Source of the DNA: Hydrogenophaga sp. BPS33
GTDB taxonomy: Bacteria > Pseudomonadota > Gammaproteobacteria > Burkholderiales > Burkholderiaceae_C
Assembly (NCBI RefSeq): GCF_009859475.1
Contig: NZ_CP044549.1
Span: forward strand, 62,001-126,000
Length of the DNA: 64,000 nt
Direction: 5' to 3'
Shown here: one piece after another, positions 50,307-59,151 of the stretch
How the letters are laid out: every line of letters starts with the position of its first letter
Numbering within the stretch: the first letter of the stretch is position 1
Program-made: the position numbers and the translations under genes
Notes under the pieces: generated by a model
The model's database searches: none
The model's input: only the letters and a program-made list of their open reading frames with translations
Told to the model about the DNA's origin: nothing

Positions 50307-52085
50307 TCAAAGTGCTTCGCGGCTTTCGTCGCGGTACCAGCGGTCGTCGGCCAGCATCACCTCGTGGTGGCCTCGGCCCGCCGGCATCATGGGGTAGCAG
50401 TTCTCCTGCGCGGCCACGCGCACGTCCAGAAAGAAGGGGCCGTCGTGCGCCAGGCATTCGGCCAGTGCATCGTCCAGCTCGCCCGGATGGTCCACGCGCC
50501 GCGCACCCCAACCGAAGGCGTGCGCCAGCGCCACGAAATCGGGCAGGGCCGCGTTCCAGCTGTGGCTCAGGCGGTTGCCGTGGTTGAGCTGCTGCCACTG
50601 GCGCACCATGCCCATGTAGCCGTTGTTGCACAGCACCAGCTTCACCGGCGTGGCGTGCTGCACGGCGGTCGACAGCTCCTGGATGTTCATCAGCACCGAG
50701 GCATCGCCGCTCACGCAGACCACGGTCTTGTCGGGGTGAGCGACCTGCGCGCCAATGGCCGCCGGCAGGCCATAGCCCATGGTGCCCGCGCCGCCCGAGG
50801 TGAGCCAGCGCCGCGGCCGCTCGATGGCCAGGTGCTGCGCGGCCCACATCTGGTGCTGGCCGACGTCGGTGGAGACGATCGCGTCCTGGCCTTCGAGTTG
50901 CGCACGCACCGCGCACATGAGCTGCTGCGGCAGGATGGTGGTGTCGCTGGGCGTGAAGGCCAGGCAGTCGGCCGCGCGCCAATGGTGGATGCGCGACCAC
51001 CACGCGTCCAGCCGCTCCTTTGCCGGGGGTGGCGGCAGCAGTGGCACCAGCGCCTCCAGCACATTGCCGCAGTCGCCCGGCAGGGCAACGTCCACCGGCA
51101 CCACCTTGCCGATGTTGCCGGCGTGGATGTCGATGTGGATCTTGCGCGCGTGGGGCGCGAAGTCGCTCAGGCGGCCGGTGATGCGGTCGTCGAAGCGCGC
51201 GCCCACGCACACGATGAGGTCGGCGTGGTGCATGGCCAGGTTGGCCTCCAGCGTGCCGTGCATGCCGAGCATGCCGAGGAAGAGCGGGTCGGACGCGGGC
51301 ATCGCACCCAGCCCCATCAGGGTGAGCGTGGTGGGCAGGTGCCAGGCCTGCGCCAGCGCGGTGAAACGTTCACACGCGGCCTCGCCCGCGTTGATCAGGC
51401 CGCCACCGCCGTAGAGCACCGGGCGCTGCGCCTTTGCGATCAGCGTGGCCGCGGCTTGCAGCGCGTCGTGCGATGGCAGCGCGGGCGTGGTGGGCACGGG
51501 CGGTGCAGCGGGCGTTTCGACCGGCCTCACCGCTTGCAGCTGCACGTCCTTGGGCAGATCCAGCAGCACCGGGCCGGGCCGGCCTTCGAGCGCGATGCGC
51601 ACCGCTTCGCGCACGGCCTCGGCGATGTTGTTCGCATCGCGCGGCTGGTGGTTCCACTTGGTCACCGGGCGCGAGATGCCCAGCGCGTCGCATTCCTGGA
51701 ACGCCTGTGTGCCGATCACGCCGCTGGCCACCTGGCCGCTGATGCACAGCAGCGGCACCGAATCGCTGATGGCGTCGAGCAGGCCCGAGATGGTGTTGCC
51801 CACGCCCGGCCCCGAAGTGACCAGCACCACGCCCAGGCGCCCGGTGGTGCGCGCATAGCCCTCGGCGGCATGCACGGCGGCTTGTTCGTGGCGCACCAGC
51901 ACGTGGCGGATCGCGGGCTGGCCGTGCAGCGCGTCGTACAGCGGCAGCGCCGCGCCACCGGGGTAGCCGAAGAGGGTGTCGATACCGCAGGCGACGAGGG
52001 TGTCGAGCAAGGTTTCGGCGCCGTTGCGCGCCGTGGAGGCCGCGGCCGGCACGTTGGCGGGATTTTCGAGAGATGCGGTGTTCAT
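50307..52085 (-). CDS. Acetolactate-synthase-like thiamine-diphosphate enzyme, large subunit type
   Basis: 592 residues. It follows catalytic acetohydroxyacid synthase closely: [18 protein letters not shown], the catalytic Glu in [56 protein letters not shown], and the C-terminal [20 protein letters not shown] with [14 protein letters not shown]. No ilvN/ilvH small subunit follows, so it may be a catabolic or alternative enzyme. The ATG at 52085 was chosen; no strong ribosome site. Divergent from the Lrp/AsnC gene, 56 bp apart. Confidence 0.88.
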   Translation of the reverse strand: MNTASLENPANVPAAASTARNGAETLLDTLVACGIDTLFGYPGGAALPLYDALHGQPAIRHVLVRHEQAAVHAAEGYARTTGRLGVVLVTSGPGVGNTISGLLDAISDSVPLLCISGQVASGVIGTQAFQECDALGISRPVTKWNHQPRDANNIAEAVREAVRIALEGRPGPVLLDLPKDVQLQAVRPVETPAAPPVPTTPALPSHDALQAAATLIAKAQRPVLYGGGGLINAGEAACERFTALAQAWHLPTTLTLMGLGAMPASDPLFLGMLGMHGTLEANLAMHHADLIVCVGARFDDRITGRLSDFAPHARKIHIDIHAGNIGKVVPVDVALPGDCGNVLEALVPLLPPPPAKERLDAWWSRIHHWRAADCLAFTPSDTTILPQQLMCAVRAQLEGQDAIVSTDVGQHQMWAAQHLAIERPRRWLTSGGAGTMGYGLPAAIGAQVAHPDKTVVCVSGDASVLMNIQELSTAVQHATPVKLVLCNNGYMGMVRQWQQLNHGNRLSHSWNAALPDFVALAHAFGWGARRVDHPGELDDALAECLAHDGPFFLDVRVAAQENCYPMMPAGRGHHEVMLADDRWYRDESREAL

Positions 52086-52141
52086 GTGCAGATTTTTCTC
52101 ACTTCCGGTCAAAATAGGCTTCTTTATTCGGGCCCCAAACC

Positions 52142-52654
52142 ATGGCAACGTCGAAAAAAATTCGAAGCATCGACACAGATGAAGAAAAACCACCGGTTCA
52201 GTTCGACAAACACGACCTCGCCATCCTGCGCGAGTTGCTCGAAGACTCGCGCCGCACGCTGCAGGAGATCGGCGCTGCGGTGAAGCTCTCGCCCACCACC
52301 TGCTGGAGCCGTATCAAGCGGCTGGAGGCCGAGGGTGTGATCAAGCAGTACCGCATCGAACTCGACCGCACGCGCCTGGGCTACCGCGACACGGTGATCG
52401 TGCAGCTCACGCTGGAGAGCCACACCGACGAGACGCTGTTCGAATTCGGCCGCGTGCTGGCCGAGATTCCCGAGGTGATGGACGCCTACCTGGTCTCGGG
52501 CGACTACGACTACTACATCCGCATCGCGGTGAAGGACACGCGCGACTACGAGCGCCTGCTGCGCGAACAGCTCTACAAGATCCCGGGGATTCGGCACAGC
52601 AAGTCGAGCTTCGTGCTGCGGGTGCTCAAGGATGGGCAGGTGCCGGTGGGCTGA
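52142..52654 (+). CDS. Lrp/AsnC-family transcriptional regulator
   Basis: 170 residues. N-terminal helix-turn-helix [20 protein letters not shown] then [20 protein letters not shown], and a C-terminal RAM domain with [20 protein letters not shown]. It usually responds to amino or keto acids and binds the shared divergent region, so it probably controls the acetolactate-synthase-like gene and the oxidoreductase behind it. The divergent region is AT-richer than its flanks. Confidence 0.92.
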   Translation: MATSKKIRSIDTDEEKPPVQFDKHDLAILRELLEDSRRTLQEIGAAVKLSPTTCWSRIKRLEAEGVIKQYRIELDRTRLGYRDTVIVQLTLESHTDETLFEFGRVLAEIPEVMDAYLVSGDYDYYIRIAVKDTRDYERLLREQLYKIPGIRHSKSSFVLRVLKDGQVPVG

Positions 52655-52707
52655 TGGGCGTCGATGAATGTGCCGGCAGCTCGACGACCGGCGTCGACGT
52701 TCAAAGC

Positions 52708-53553
52708 TCATGGCGATGGTGCGGCCCTAGCACCGAACCACTCCCTCAGGATCGTGTTGCAAGCACCGGCCGCTTCAAACTGAACCCAATGCCCGGCGTC
52801 GGGCACTAGCGCCAGATCGCGAAACCCGGGACATGTTTCCAGCATCGAGCGCACGGTGGACCATTCGCCGCGGTACAGCACATCTTGCTCGCCAAATACG
52901 GCGCGCGTGTCGCACGCAATGCGGCCCAACGCCCGCGCAAAAGCATCCGTGGTGACCAGCCGGCGCCGGCGCATGCGGTCCCGCCCCGCATTGGCGGCAT
53001 GCAAGGCCACGGTGTGCGCGTCGATCGCGGCCGGGTTGTGGAACATGATGGCCGCGAGGTTGGCGCGGTGCACGTCGGCTTGCTCGGCCGTACCGGGCAG
53101 GTGCCGCCAGGGCCGCAGCGCCACACCCTTTCCACGGCGCAGCGGCAGCACAGGCGGCCCCAGCAGCAGTAGGCGACGCACGCGCTCTGGATGCGCGGCC
53201 GCCAGCAGGCCGGCGACGAGGCTGCCGAAGGAGAACGCCACGACGTCGTGCGTGGCCTGACCCAGCAGCTGTTCCATGCCCCGCAGCAGCGGTGCGACCA
53301 CCGCGTCCGCATCGGCGCGCTCGCCCAGGCTCGCCGAGTCGCCGAAGTTGGGCAGGTCGGGAATCCATGCCGAACGACCGGCATCCACCACGGTGTCGAT
53401 GTTGCGCAGCCAGTGGGTCCAGCTGCCGCTGCCGCCGTGCAGCAACAACACCGGCTCGCCCTCGCCCCAGCGACGCCAGACCATCACGCCATCGCCACAG
53501 GCGGTCTCGTGGTGCGAGGTGGCTGGCGCAAGGGACGGGGCGTCGGCTTTCAT
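52708..53553 (-). CDS. Alpha/beta-hydrolase-fold protein
   Basis: 281 residues. Oxyanion-hole segment VLLLHGGSGSWTHWLRNI, nucleophile elbow VVAFSFGSLVAGLLAAAHPE (Ala-Phe-Ser-Phe-Gly, with Ala replacing the first Gly), Asp likely in CDTRAVFGEQDVLYRG and His in VPDAGHWVQFEAAG. The overall form resembles hydrolases of aromatic ring-cleavage pathways, but the substrate is unknown. It starts ATG at 53553; a GTTCA-N6-TGAAAC motif lies 55 bp upstream. Confidence 0.87.
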   Translation of the reverse strand: MKADAPSLAPATSHHETACGDGVMVWRRWGEGEPVLLLHGGSGSWTHWLRNIDTVVDAGRSAWIPDLPNFGDSASLGERADADAVVAPLLRGMEQLLGQATHDVVAFSFGSLVAGLLAAAHPERVRRLLLLGPPVLPLRRGKGVALRPWRHLPGTAEQADVHRANLAAIMFHNPAAIDAHTVALHAANAGRDRMRRRRLVTTDAFARALGRIACDTRAVFGEQDVLYRGEWSTVRSMLETCPGFRDLALVPDAGHWVQFEAAGACNTILREWFGARAAPSP

Positions 53554-53607
53554 GCCGACGATGATGACCTACGCGCGGATGGCCCAGCCGACCGTGCTCG
53601 CGACAGG

Positions 53608-53623
53608 GTTCAACATGTGAAAC
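53608..53623. promoter_or_regulatory. GTTCA-N6-TGAAAC motif, copy 1
   Basis: GTTCAACATGTGAAAC, upstream of the alpha/beta hydrolase gene (start 53553, minus). A second copy with the same outer bases is at 55541-55556. It resembles the AT-rich inverted repeats bound by IclR/KdgR-like regulators, but two copies are weak evidence. Confidence 0.35.
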
Positions 53624-53755
53624 ATCTGCGGGGCCGTGGGTCGCATGGCGGTGCGGCGCGCGTTACCGTCGAGCGCATGAAGTCCATGTTCACGCGCCAG
53701 TCCCACCACGTCCGGCCACAGCGAGACACGGTGCGCCCGCCTCGAGGGGGGCTCG

Positions 53756-54139
53756 GTGTCTAGAGACCAGGTTCGCTCGCTCAAACGCCACTTGCACCGA
53801 GGGCGTTGCGACACGGCAAGCCCGCTCGACCGGGACGCGGCGCGCGCAAGCGCGCTGGCCTTGCTGGCGCGCAGCCTGCAGATGGGACACGTGCGGCTGG
53901 CCCTGCTGCGCTTGCGGGACGCGGCCCTGTGTGGTGCGGCCGTGACGCCAGAACAATGGCGCACCTGCCGGCAGATCGCCATGGCCAGCGCAGACCTGCG
54001 CTGCCTGGTGGCCTTCGAGCAGGCGCGACGGGCCTCGCAGGCCGGCCACGCCACGCTCAGCCTTCCGGCATCGGTCCCAACACCTTCCCCGGGTTCATCA
54101 GACCCAGCGGATCGAGCGCCTGCTTCACCCCCTGCATGA
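53756..54139 (+). CDS. Hypothetical 127-residue protein
   Basis: Not recognised. The ORF reads as a basic, helix-rich protein (SLKRHLHRGRCDTASPL, LALLRLRDAALCGAAV, QIAMASADLRCLVAFEQARR) with a low-complexity Pro/Ser tail. The start is GTG with a G-rich tract upstream. Its last 83 bp are antisense to the end of the convergent oxidase gene. It may be a real small gene or an incidental frame in GC-rich DNA. Confidence 0.4.
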   Translation: MSRDQVRSLKRHLHRGRCDTASPLDRDAARASALALLARSLQMGHVRLALLRLRDAALCGAAVTPEQWRTCRQIAMASADLRCLVAFEQARRASQAGHATLSLPASVPTPSPGSSDPADRAPASPPA

Positions 54140-55487
54140 GCGCGAGTTCCACGCTGTCCTTGTAGCGCGCGCTCTCGTCACGACGCAGTTGCCCCAGGCC
54201 GTGCTCCGCGCTGATCGAACCGCTGTGCGCCTGCACCAGATCGTGCACCAGGCGGTTGACCTCGTCTTGTCGGGCGCAGAAGGCCTGGGGATCGGCGTCC
54301 ACGGGCGCGAGCACGTTGAAATGCAGATTGCCATCGCCCAGGTGGCCGAACCAGGCCATGCGCGCGCCCGGAAATCCGCGCTGCAGCTGCTTCACGGCGG
54401 CGTCGACGAAGGCGGCCACACGCGAGATGGGCACGGCAATGTCGTGCTTGATGTGCGACCCCTCCAGGGCCTGCGCCTCCGACAGGTGTTCGCGCAGCGT
54501 CCACAGCGCGCGCGACTGCGCCACCGATTCGCCGATCACGCCATCGGTGGCGATCTCGTCTTCGAGCGCCTGTTCCAACACGAATGCCAGGGTGTCACGC
54601 GCATGCGCCTCGCTCTCGTGGTCGCTCGTCTCGATCAGCGCAACCACCGGCACGAGCGTTTCGAAGGGCCAGCGCATCGCCGGAAAATGCCGCTGCAGCA
54701 CCGGCACGCAAGCCGCCGAGATGACCTCGAACGCGGTGAGCGCGGGCCCCAGTTCCGCGCGCACGCGGTTGAGCAGTTGCACCGCGTTGTCGATCGATGG
54801 CAGCGTCAACATCGCGGTGCGCCGTGCGGCCGGTGGCGGGAACAGCATGAGCACCGCCGCCGTGATCACCCCGAGCGTGCCCTCCGATCCGATATAGAGC
54901 TGCTTGAGGTCGTACCCGGTGTTGTCCTTGCGCAGGCCGCGCAAGCCATTCCAGATGCGGCCATCGGGCGTCACCACCTCCAGGCCGAGCGCGAGGTCGC
55001 GCGCATTGCCGTAGCGCAGCACGGCAGTGCCACCCGCGTTGGTGGCCAGGTTGCCACCGATCGTGCAACTGCCTTGCGCCGCCAGCGCGAGCGGAAACAG
55101 GCGGCCCACTTCGCTCGCAGCCACCTGCACGGCTTCCAGCACCACGCCGGCTTCGACTTCGATGGTGTCGTTGAGGGCATCCACATGGCGAATGCGGTTC
55201 AGCCGCCGCGTGCTCAACACGATCTGGGTTCCTGAGCCGTCGGGCGTGGCGCCACCGGACATGCCGGTGTTGCCCCCTTGCGTGACGACCGGGATGCGCT
55301 GCGCGTGCGCCAGTTGCAGCACGGCGGCCACTTCGGCCGTGCTGGCCGGGCTCACCACGGCGGCGGCCTCGCCGCGGTACTTGCGGCGCCAATCCTGCGA
55401 GAAAGGCGCGGTGTCCGTCGGAGTGGTGAGGACATGGCGCTCGCCCACGCAGCGCGCCAACGAGGCCAGGAGTTCGGATCTGTTCAT
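54057..55487 (-). CDS. FAD-binding oxidase of the GlcD/D-2-hydroxyacid dehydrogenase type
   Basis: 476 residues. FAD_binding_4 domain with VVTQGGNTGMSGGATPDGSG, GGNLATNAGGTAVLRYGNAR and LKQLYIGSEGTLGVITAAVL; C-terminal FAD-oxidase domain ending SGSISAEHGLGQLRRDESAR. It oxidises a D-2-hydroxy acid (glycolate, D-lactate, D-2-hydroxyglutarate) to the keto acid. The ATG at 55487 or the GTG at 55493 could be the start; neither has a ribosome site. Divergent from the operon at 55634, so a role on the same substrate is likely. Confidence 0.88.
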   Translation of the reverse strand: MNRSELLASLARCVGERHVLTTPTDTAPFSQDWRRKYRGEAAAVVSPASTAEVAAVLQLAHAQRIPVVTQGGNTGMSGGATPDGSGTQIVLSTRRLNRIRHVDALNDTIEVEAGVVLEAVQVAASEVGRLFPLALAAQGSCTIGGNLATNAGGTAVLRYGNARDLALGLEVVTPDGRIWNGLRGLRKDNTGYDLKQLYIGSEGTLGVITAAVLMLFPPPAARRTAMLTLPSIDNAVQLLNRVRAELGPALTAFEVISAACVPVLQRHFPAMRWPFETLVPVVALIETSDHESEAHARDTLAFVLEQALEDEIATDGVIGESVAQSRALWTLREHLSEAQALEGSHIKHDIAVPISRVAAFVDAAVKQLQRGFPGARMAWFGHLGDGNLHFNVLAPVDADPQAFCARQDEVNRLVHDLVQAHSGSISAEHGLGQLRRDESARYKDSVELALMQGVKQALDPLGLMNPGKVLGPMPEG

Positions 55488-55540
55488 GGGCACATGGTGT
55501 CGGACGCCAGCGGTTGTGCGGTGCGCCCGCCACAGCGGAA

Positions 55541-55556
55541 GTTCACGAGATGAAAC
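55541..55556. promoter_or_regulatory. GTTCA-N6-TGAAAC motif, copy 2
   Basis: GTTCACGAGATGAAAC, in the divergent region between the GlcD-type oxidase and the ketopantoate-reductase-like gene; shares outer bases and spacing with 53608-53623. Confidence 0.35.
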
Positions 55557-55633
55557 AGCGCAGGGGGCACCGTCTTCCTCGGCGCAAAGGCCCCGCGTAA
55601 GGTCGGCCGCATGTCATTTGCAAAGGGATTCCT

Positions 55634-56686
55634 GTGACCAAGGTCTGTATCGTCGGCGCCGGTGCCGTGGGTGGGTACGTGGGTGCCCACACCACCCGAT
55701 CGGGCGTGGAGACGCTGCTGGTGGACGCCTGGCCCGAGCATGTGCAGGCCATGCGGCAGGACGGCTTGAAAGTGGAGGGCATGAACGGCGCGGGCTCGGT
55801 GCACACGCCGGTGCGCGCGCTCCACGTGGGCGATGTACCGCAACTCTCGCGCGAAGCACCGCTCGACGTCGCTTTCATCGCCGTCAAGGCCTACGACACG
55901 GCGTGGGCCACGCAGTTGATCCTGCCCTATCTGGCGCCCTCGGGCTGCATCGTGTCGCTGCAGAACGGCATCAACGAAGACGTGATCGCGGGCATCGCTG
56001 GCTGGGGCCGTGTACTGGGCTGTTCGGTGAGCGCGCTGGCCGCGGAGTTGATGGGGCCGGGTCTGATCGTGCGCAACTCTCCGCTGGGTGACGAGAAGAA
56101 GCCCGGCATGCGCATCGGCGAGGCACATGGCCAGATCACGCCCCGCGCCGAGGCGATCGGGCAACTCCTGGCCCATGGGGACTCGTGCAAGGTGACCACG
56201 AACCTGTGGGGCGAGCGCTGGTCCAAGCTCACCATCAACGCCATGCGCAACGGCGTGTGCGCGCTCACCGGCATGACCGGCAAGCAACGCGACACCGATG
56301 CCCGCGCACGCGAGCTGAGCATTCGCCTCGGAAGTTCCTGCATCCGCGTGGGCCGCGCGCTCGGCCTGGCCCTGGAGCCCGCAGGCGGGCTCGATCTCGA
56401 TCTGCTGGCGCGCGCCGAAGAGGACCGGGCGGCGCTGGAGGCCATCACCCGCATGATCATGGAGGTGGCGAACTCGCGCAGCGATGCGCAGCGCCCCTCG
56501 ATGGGCCAGGACATCCGCAAGGGCCGGCGCACCGAGATCGATGCCATCAACGGCCTGGTGGCGCAGCGCGGCGACCAGCTGGGCATCGACGTCACTCTGC
56601 ACAAGCGCGTGGGCGAGACCATCCGCCGCATCGAGCGCGGCGAGGCGCAGCCCAGCCCCGAACACCTCGCGGGCATCCTGTCATGA
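55634..56686 (+). CDS. Ketopantoate-reductase-family (ApbA/PanE-like) dehydrogenase
   Basis: 350 residues. NADP-binding VCIVGAGAVGGYVGAHTTRS, catalytic Lys in DVAFIAVKAYDT, SLQNGINEDVIAGIAGWGRV and a C-terminal helical domain with SMGQDIRKGRRTEIDAINGL. It is longer than PanE and sits in a catabolic operon, so it more likely reduces or oxidises another branched 2-hydroxy/2-keto acid. GTG start with AAAGGGA upstream. Its stop overlaps the next start (ATGA at 56683-56686). Confidence 0.87.
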   Translation: MTKVCIVGAGAVGGYVGAHTTRSGVETLLVDAWPEHVQAMRQDGLKVEGMNGAGSVHTPVRALHVGDVPQLSREAPLDVAFIAVKAYDTAWATQLILPYLAPSGCIVSLQNGINEDVIAGIAGWGRVLGCSVSALAAELMGPGLIVRNSPLGDEKKPGMRIGEAHGQITPRAEAIGQLLAHGDSCKVTTNLWGERWSKLTINAMRNGVCALTGMTGKQRDTDARARELSIRLGSSCIRVGRALGLALEPAGGLDLDLLARAEEDRAALEAITRMIMEVANSRSDAQRPSMGQDIRKGRRTEIDAINGLVAQRGDQLGIDVTLHKRVGETIRRIERGEAQPSPEHLAGILS

Positions 56687-57576
56687 GCGCAGCGCCGGGC
56701 CGCCCCAAGCAAGCTCGCACCGAAGGCGAAGCCGAAGGTACACCCGTGAGCGGCGCAGCCCGTCTGCCGGCGGGCAGTTGCGACTGCCACTTCCACGTCT
56801 TCGAGGCGGCACGCTATCCCTATGCCGAAGGGCGCCACTACACGCCACCCGACGCACCGCTCTCGGCCTACCTGGCGATGTGCGCATCGCTCGGCATCGA
56901 GCGCGGCGTGCTGGTGCACCCCACCGTCTTCGGTGCGGACCACCGCAGCTTCGAGGACATCCTCGCGGCGCACCCGCAGCGCCTGCGCGGCGTGGCCGTG
57001 GTGTCACCGGACACACCCGAGGCCGACATCGCCCGTTGGCACGCGCTGGGCGCGCGCGGCACACGCGTCACCACCATCTTCCAGGGGCCGGACCTGGGCC
57101 GCATACGCGAGATCGTGGCGCGCGTGAAACCCTTTGGCTGGCACCTGCAGATCCTGGTCGATGTGGTCAACCACCCCCACCTGGTGGCGCAGGTGCGCGA
57201 TCTGGGCATGGCCGTGGTGGCAGACCACATGGGCCACCACGACGCCCAGGCGCTGCTCGCCAGCCGGGGCTTTGCCAATCTGCGCGCCCAGCTGCTCGCG
57301 GGCGAGGTCTGGACCAAGCTGTCCGCGCCCTACCGCATCTCGGTCGACAGCGGCCGCGACCCACTCGTGGGCGAGGTGGCGCAAGCCCTGCTGCGCGCCA
57401 ATGCCAGCCGCGTGGTCTGGGGCAGCGACTGGCCCCACCCCACCAGCCCCCACCCCGTGCCCAGCGACGAGCGCCTCGCCGCGCTCGCGCTCGAGTGGCT
57501 ACCCGACGAGGCCACGCGCCAGGCCGTGCTCGTGCGCAATCCCCAACGCCTCTACTGGGGCGACGGGGCCGATTGA
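56683..57576 (+). CDS. Amidohydrolase-family lactonase, 2-pyrone-4,6-dicarboxylate-lactonase-like
   Basis: 297 residues, TIM-barrel metal hydrolase. Family features are CDCHFHVFEAARYPYAEGRH near residue 30, the repeated barrel strand ending VVADHMGHHD, and the catalytic Asp in VVWGSDWPHPTSPH. LigI hydrolyses 2-pyrone-4,6-dicarboxylate; related enzymes act on other lactones of carboxylic acids. The first 25 residues are a variable polar extension; an in-frame GTG about 20 codons in is an alternative start. Followed by a TRAP transporter. Confidence 0.87.
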   Translation: MSAAPGRPKQARTEGEAEGTPVSGAARLPAGSCDCHFHVFEAARYPYAEGRHYTPPDAPLSAYLAMCASLGIERGVLVHPTVFGADHRSFEDILAAHPQRLRGVAVVSPDTPEADIARWHALGARGTRVTTIFQGPDLGRIREIVARVKPFGWHLQILVDVVNHPHLVAQVRDLGMAVVADHMGHHDAQALLASRGFANLRAQLLAGEVWTKLSAPYRISVDSGRDPLVGEVAQALLRANASRVVWGSDWPHPTSPHPVPSDERLAALALEWLPDEATRQAVLVRNPQRLYWGDGAD

Positions 57577-57604
57577 TTCCTTCCACAAGACCGGAGACAA
57601 CACC

Positions 57605-58597
57605 ATGCAACGCAAGAACTTCGTGACCCTCGCCATCGCCGCGCTGGCCTTCGCCACCGTGCCCGCCGCGCTCGCGCAGCAGAAGACCGTCATCAAGCTC
57701 GGCTGGGCCACGGCCGACAGCCCGCAGGACCCGTCCGCCGTGGGTGCGCACGCGTTCAAGAAAGCGCTGGACGCGGCCAGCAAGGGCAGCATCGACGTGC
57801 AGCTCTTTCCCAACCGCCAGCTCGGTGACGAGAAGCCGATGATGGAAGGCATGCGCTTTGGCACCGTCGACGCGGCCATCATCACCAACGCCGTGGTCGC
57901 GCAGCTCGAACCCGGCTTCCAGCTCAACGACCTGCCCTTCCTCTACGCCAACGAAGCGCAGGCGCGCAAGGTGCTCGATGGCAGCGTGGGCGCCGAACTC
58001 GGCAAGCGCCTGCAGGCCAAGGGCATCACGGTGCTGGGCTTCATGGAAGCGGGCTTTCGCAACATGATCAACAACAAGAAGCCGGTGCGCTCGCCCGCCG
58101 ACGTGAGCGGCGTGAAATACCGCGTGATGCAGAACCCGGTCTTCATCGACATGTTCAATTCGCTCGGCGGCTCGGCCGTGCCCATGGCCTGGGGCGAGAC
58201 CTTCACCGCCGTGCAGCAAGGCACCATCGACGGCCTCGAACTTCCGCTGGCCTTCATCGATTCGCTCAAGGTCTACGAGGTCACCAAGTACCTTTCGCAG
58301 ACCAACCACACCTACACCACGCTCGAACTGCTGATCGGCAACCGCGCGCTCGCCAGGCTCAGTGCCGAGCAGCGCACGGCCGTGCAACAGGCCGCTCAGG
58401 TGGCCGTGGCCGAGCAGCGCAAGGCGAGCCTGGAGAACGCTCAGCAGATGGTGGCGGTGTTGCGCGGCAAGGGCATGCAGGTCAACACGGTCGACGACCC
58501 CGCGGCCTTCCGCAAGGCGGTCGCACCGGTGTACGAGAAGTTCCGCGGCAGCATCGGCCCCGAACTGCTGAGCGCCGCGCTCGACCAGGTGAAGTGA
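57605..58597 (+). CDS. dctP: TRAP transporter substrate-binding protein DctP
   Basis: 330 residues. Signal peptide MQRKNFVTLAIAALAFATVP then AALAQ; mature protein has the DctP segments LFPNRQLGDEKPMMEGMRFG and MNQ-like KYRVMQNPVFIDMFNSLGG, where the Arg would bind the ligand carboxylate, then WGETFTAVQQGTIDGLELPL. It captures a carboxylate for the DctQM permease encoded next. Its position behind a lactonase suggests a cyclic or lactone-derived dicarboxylate. Confidence 0.92.
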   Translation: MQRKNFVTLAIAALAFATVPAALAQQKTVIKLGWATADSPQDPSAVGAHAFKKALDAASKGSIDVQLFPNRQLGDEKPMMEGMRFGTVDAAIITNAVVAQLEPGFQLNDLPFLYANEAQARKVLDGSVGAELGKRLQAKGITVLGFMEAGFRNMINNKKPVRSPADVSGVKYRVMQNPVFIDMFNSLGGSAVPMAWGETFTAVQQGTIDGLELPLAFIDSLKVYEVTKYLSQTNHTYTTLELLIGNRALARLSAEQRTAVQQAAQVAVAEQRKASLENAQQMVAVLRGKGMQVNTVDDPAAFRKAVAPVYEKFRGSIGPELLSAALDQVK

Positions 58598-59142
58598 TGA
58601 ATGCAGACACGGCCACGGCCACCACCGCCACCGTCCCGCGCGGCGCTCGCTCCGCGCTGCACGCCGCCTGCGGCGCGCTCGCCACCGCCGTGCGCTGGCT
58701 GGTCATCGCACTGGCCCTGGTCATGCTGGCGGCATTGGCCGGACAGGTGTTCATGCGCTATGTCTTCGACCGCGCGCCGAGCTGGACCGAAGAGTTCGCG
58801 ATCACCTGTTTCGGCTGGTCCATGCTGCTGGCGATCGCGCTCGGCGTGCGCGACGGCATCCACGTGCGCATGGACCTGCTGGTGGAGCTGCTGCCGCCGG
58901 CCGTGCAGCGCGTGATCGAGCGGCTCATGCTGCTGCTGATCGCGGGCTGTGGCGGCTTCCTGGTGTGGGCCGGCGTGCGCTACGCGGGCGACACCGCGGG
59001 CGCGGTCTCGGCCGCCATCGGCTACCCCCTGACCTGGTTGTACGCAAGCGCTCCCGTGAGCGGCGCGCTGGTGTGCCTGTTCGCGTTGGAGCGCGTCGCG
59101 GGTTACCGCCCGCCCGAGAGCGAACCGCTCTCGGCCACCTGA
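58597..59142 (+). CDS. dctQ: TRAP transporter small membrane subunit DctQ
   Basis: 181 residues, four hydrophobic helices (WLVIALALVMLAALAGQVFM, TCFGWSMLLAIALGV, LMLLLIAGCGGFLVWAGVRY, PVSGALVCLFALERV). RYVFDRAPSWTEEFA and the following region are the family hallmark. Start ATG 58597 shares a base with the dctP stop (GTGATG). Confidence 0.9.
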   Translation: MNADTATATTATVPRGARSALHAACGALATAVRWLVIALALVMLAALAGQVFMRYVFDRAPSWTEEFAITCFGWSMLLAIALGVRDGIHVRMDLLVELLPPAVQRVIERLMLLLIAGCGGFLVWAGVRYAGDTAGAVSAAIGYPLTWLYASAPVSGALVCLFALERVAGYRPPESEPLSAT

Positions 59143-59151
59143 AGACCTCCC

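Noticed and set aside
50220..52283. 687-codon plus-strand frame
   Set aside because: Antisense to the acetolactate-synthase-like gene, which has full family motifs.
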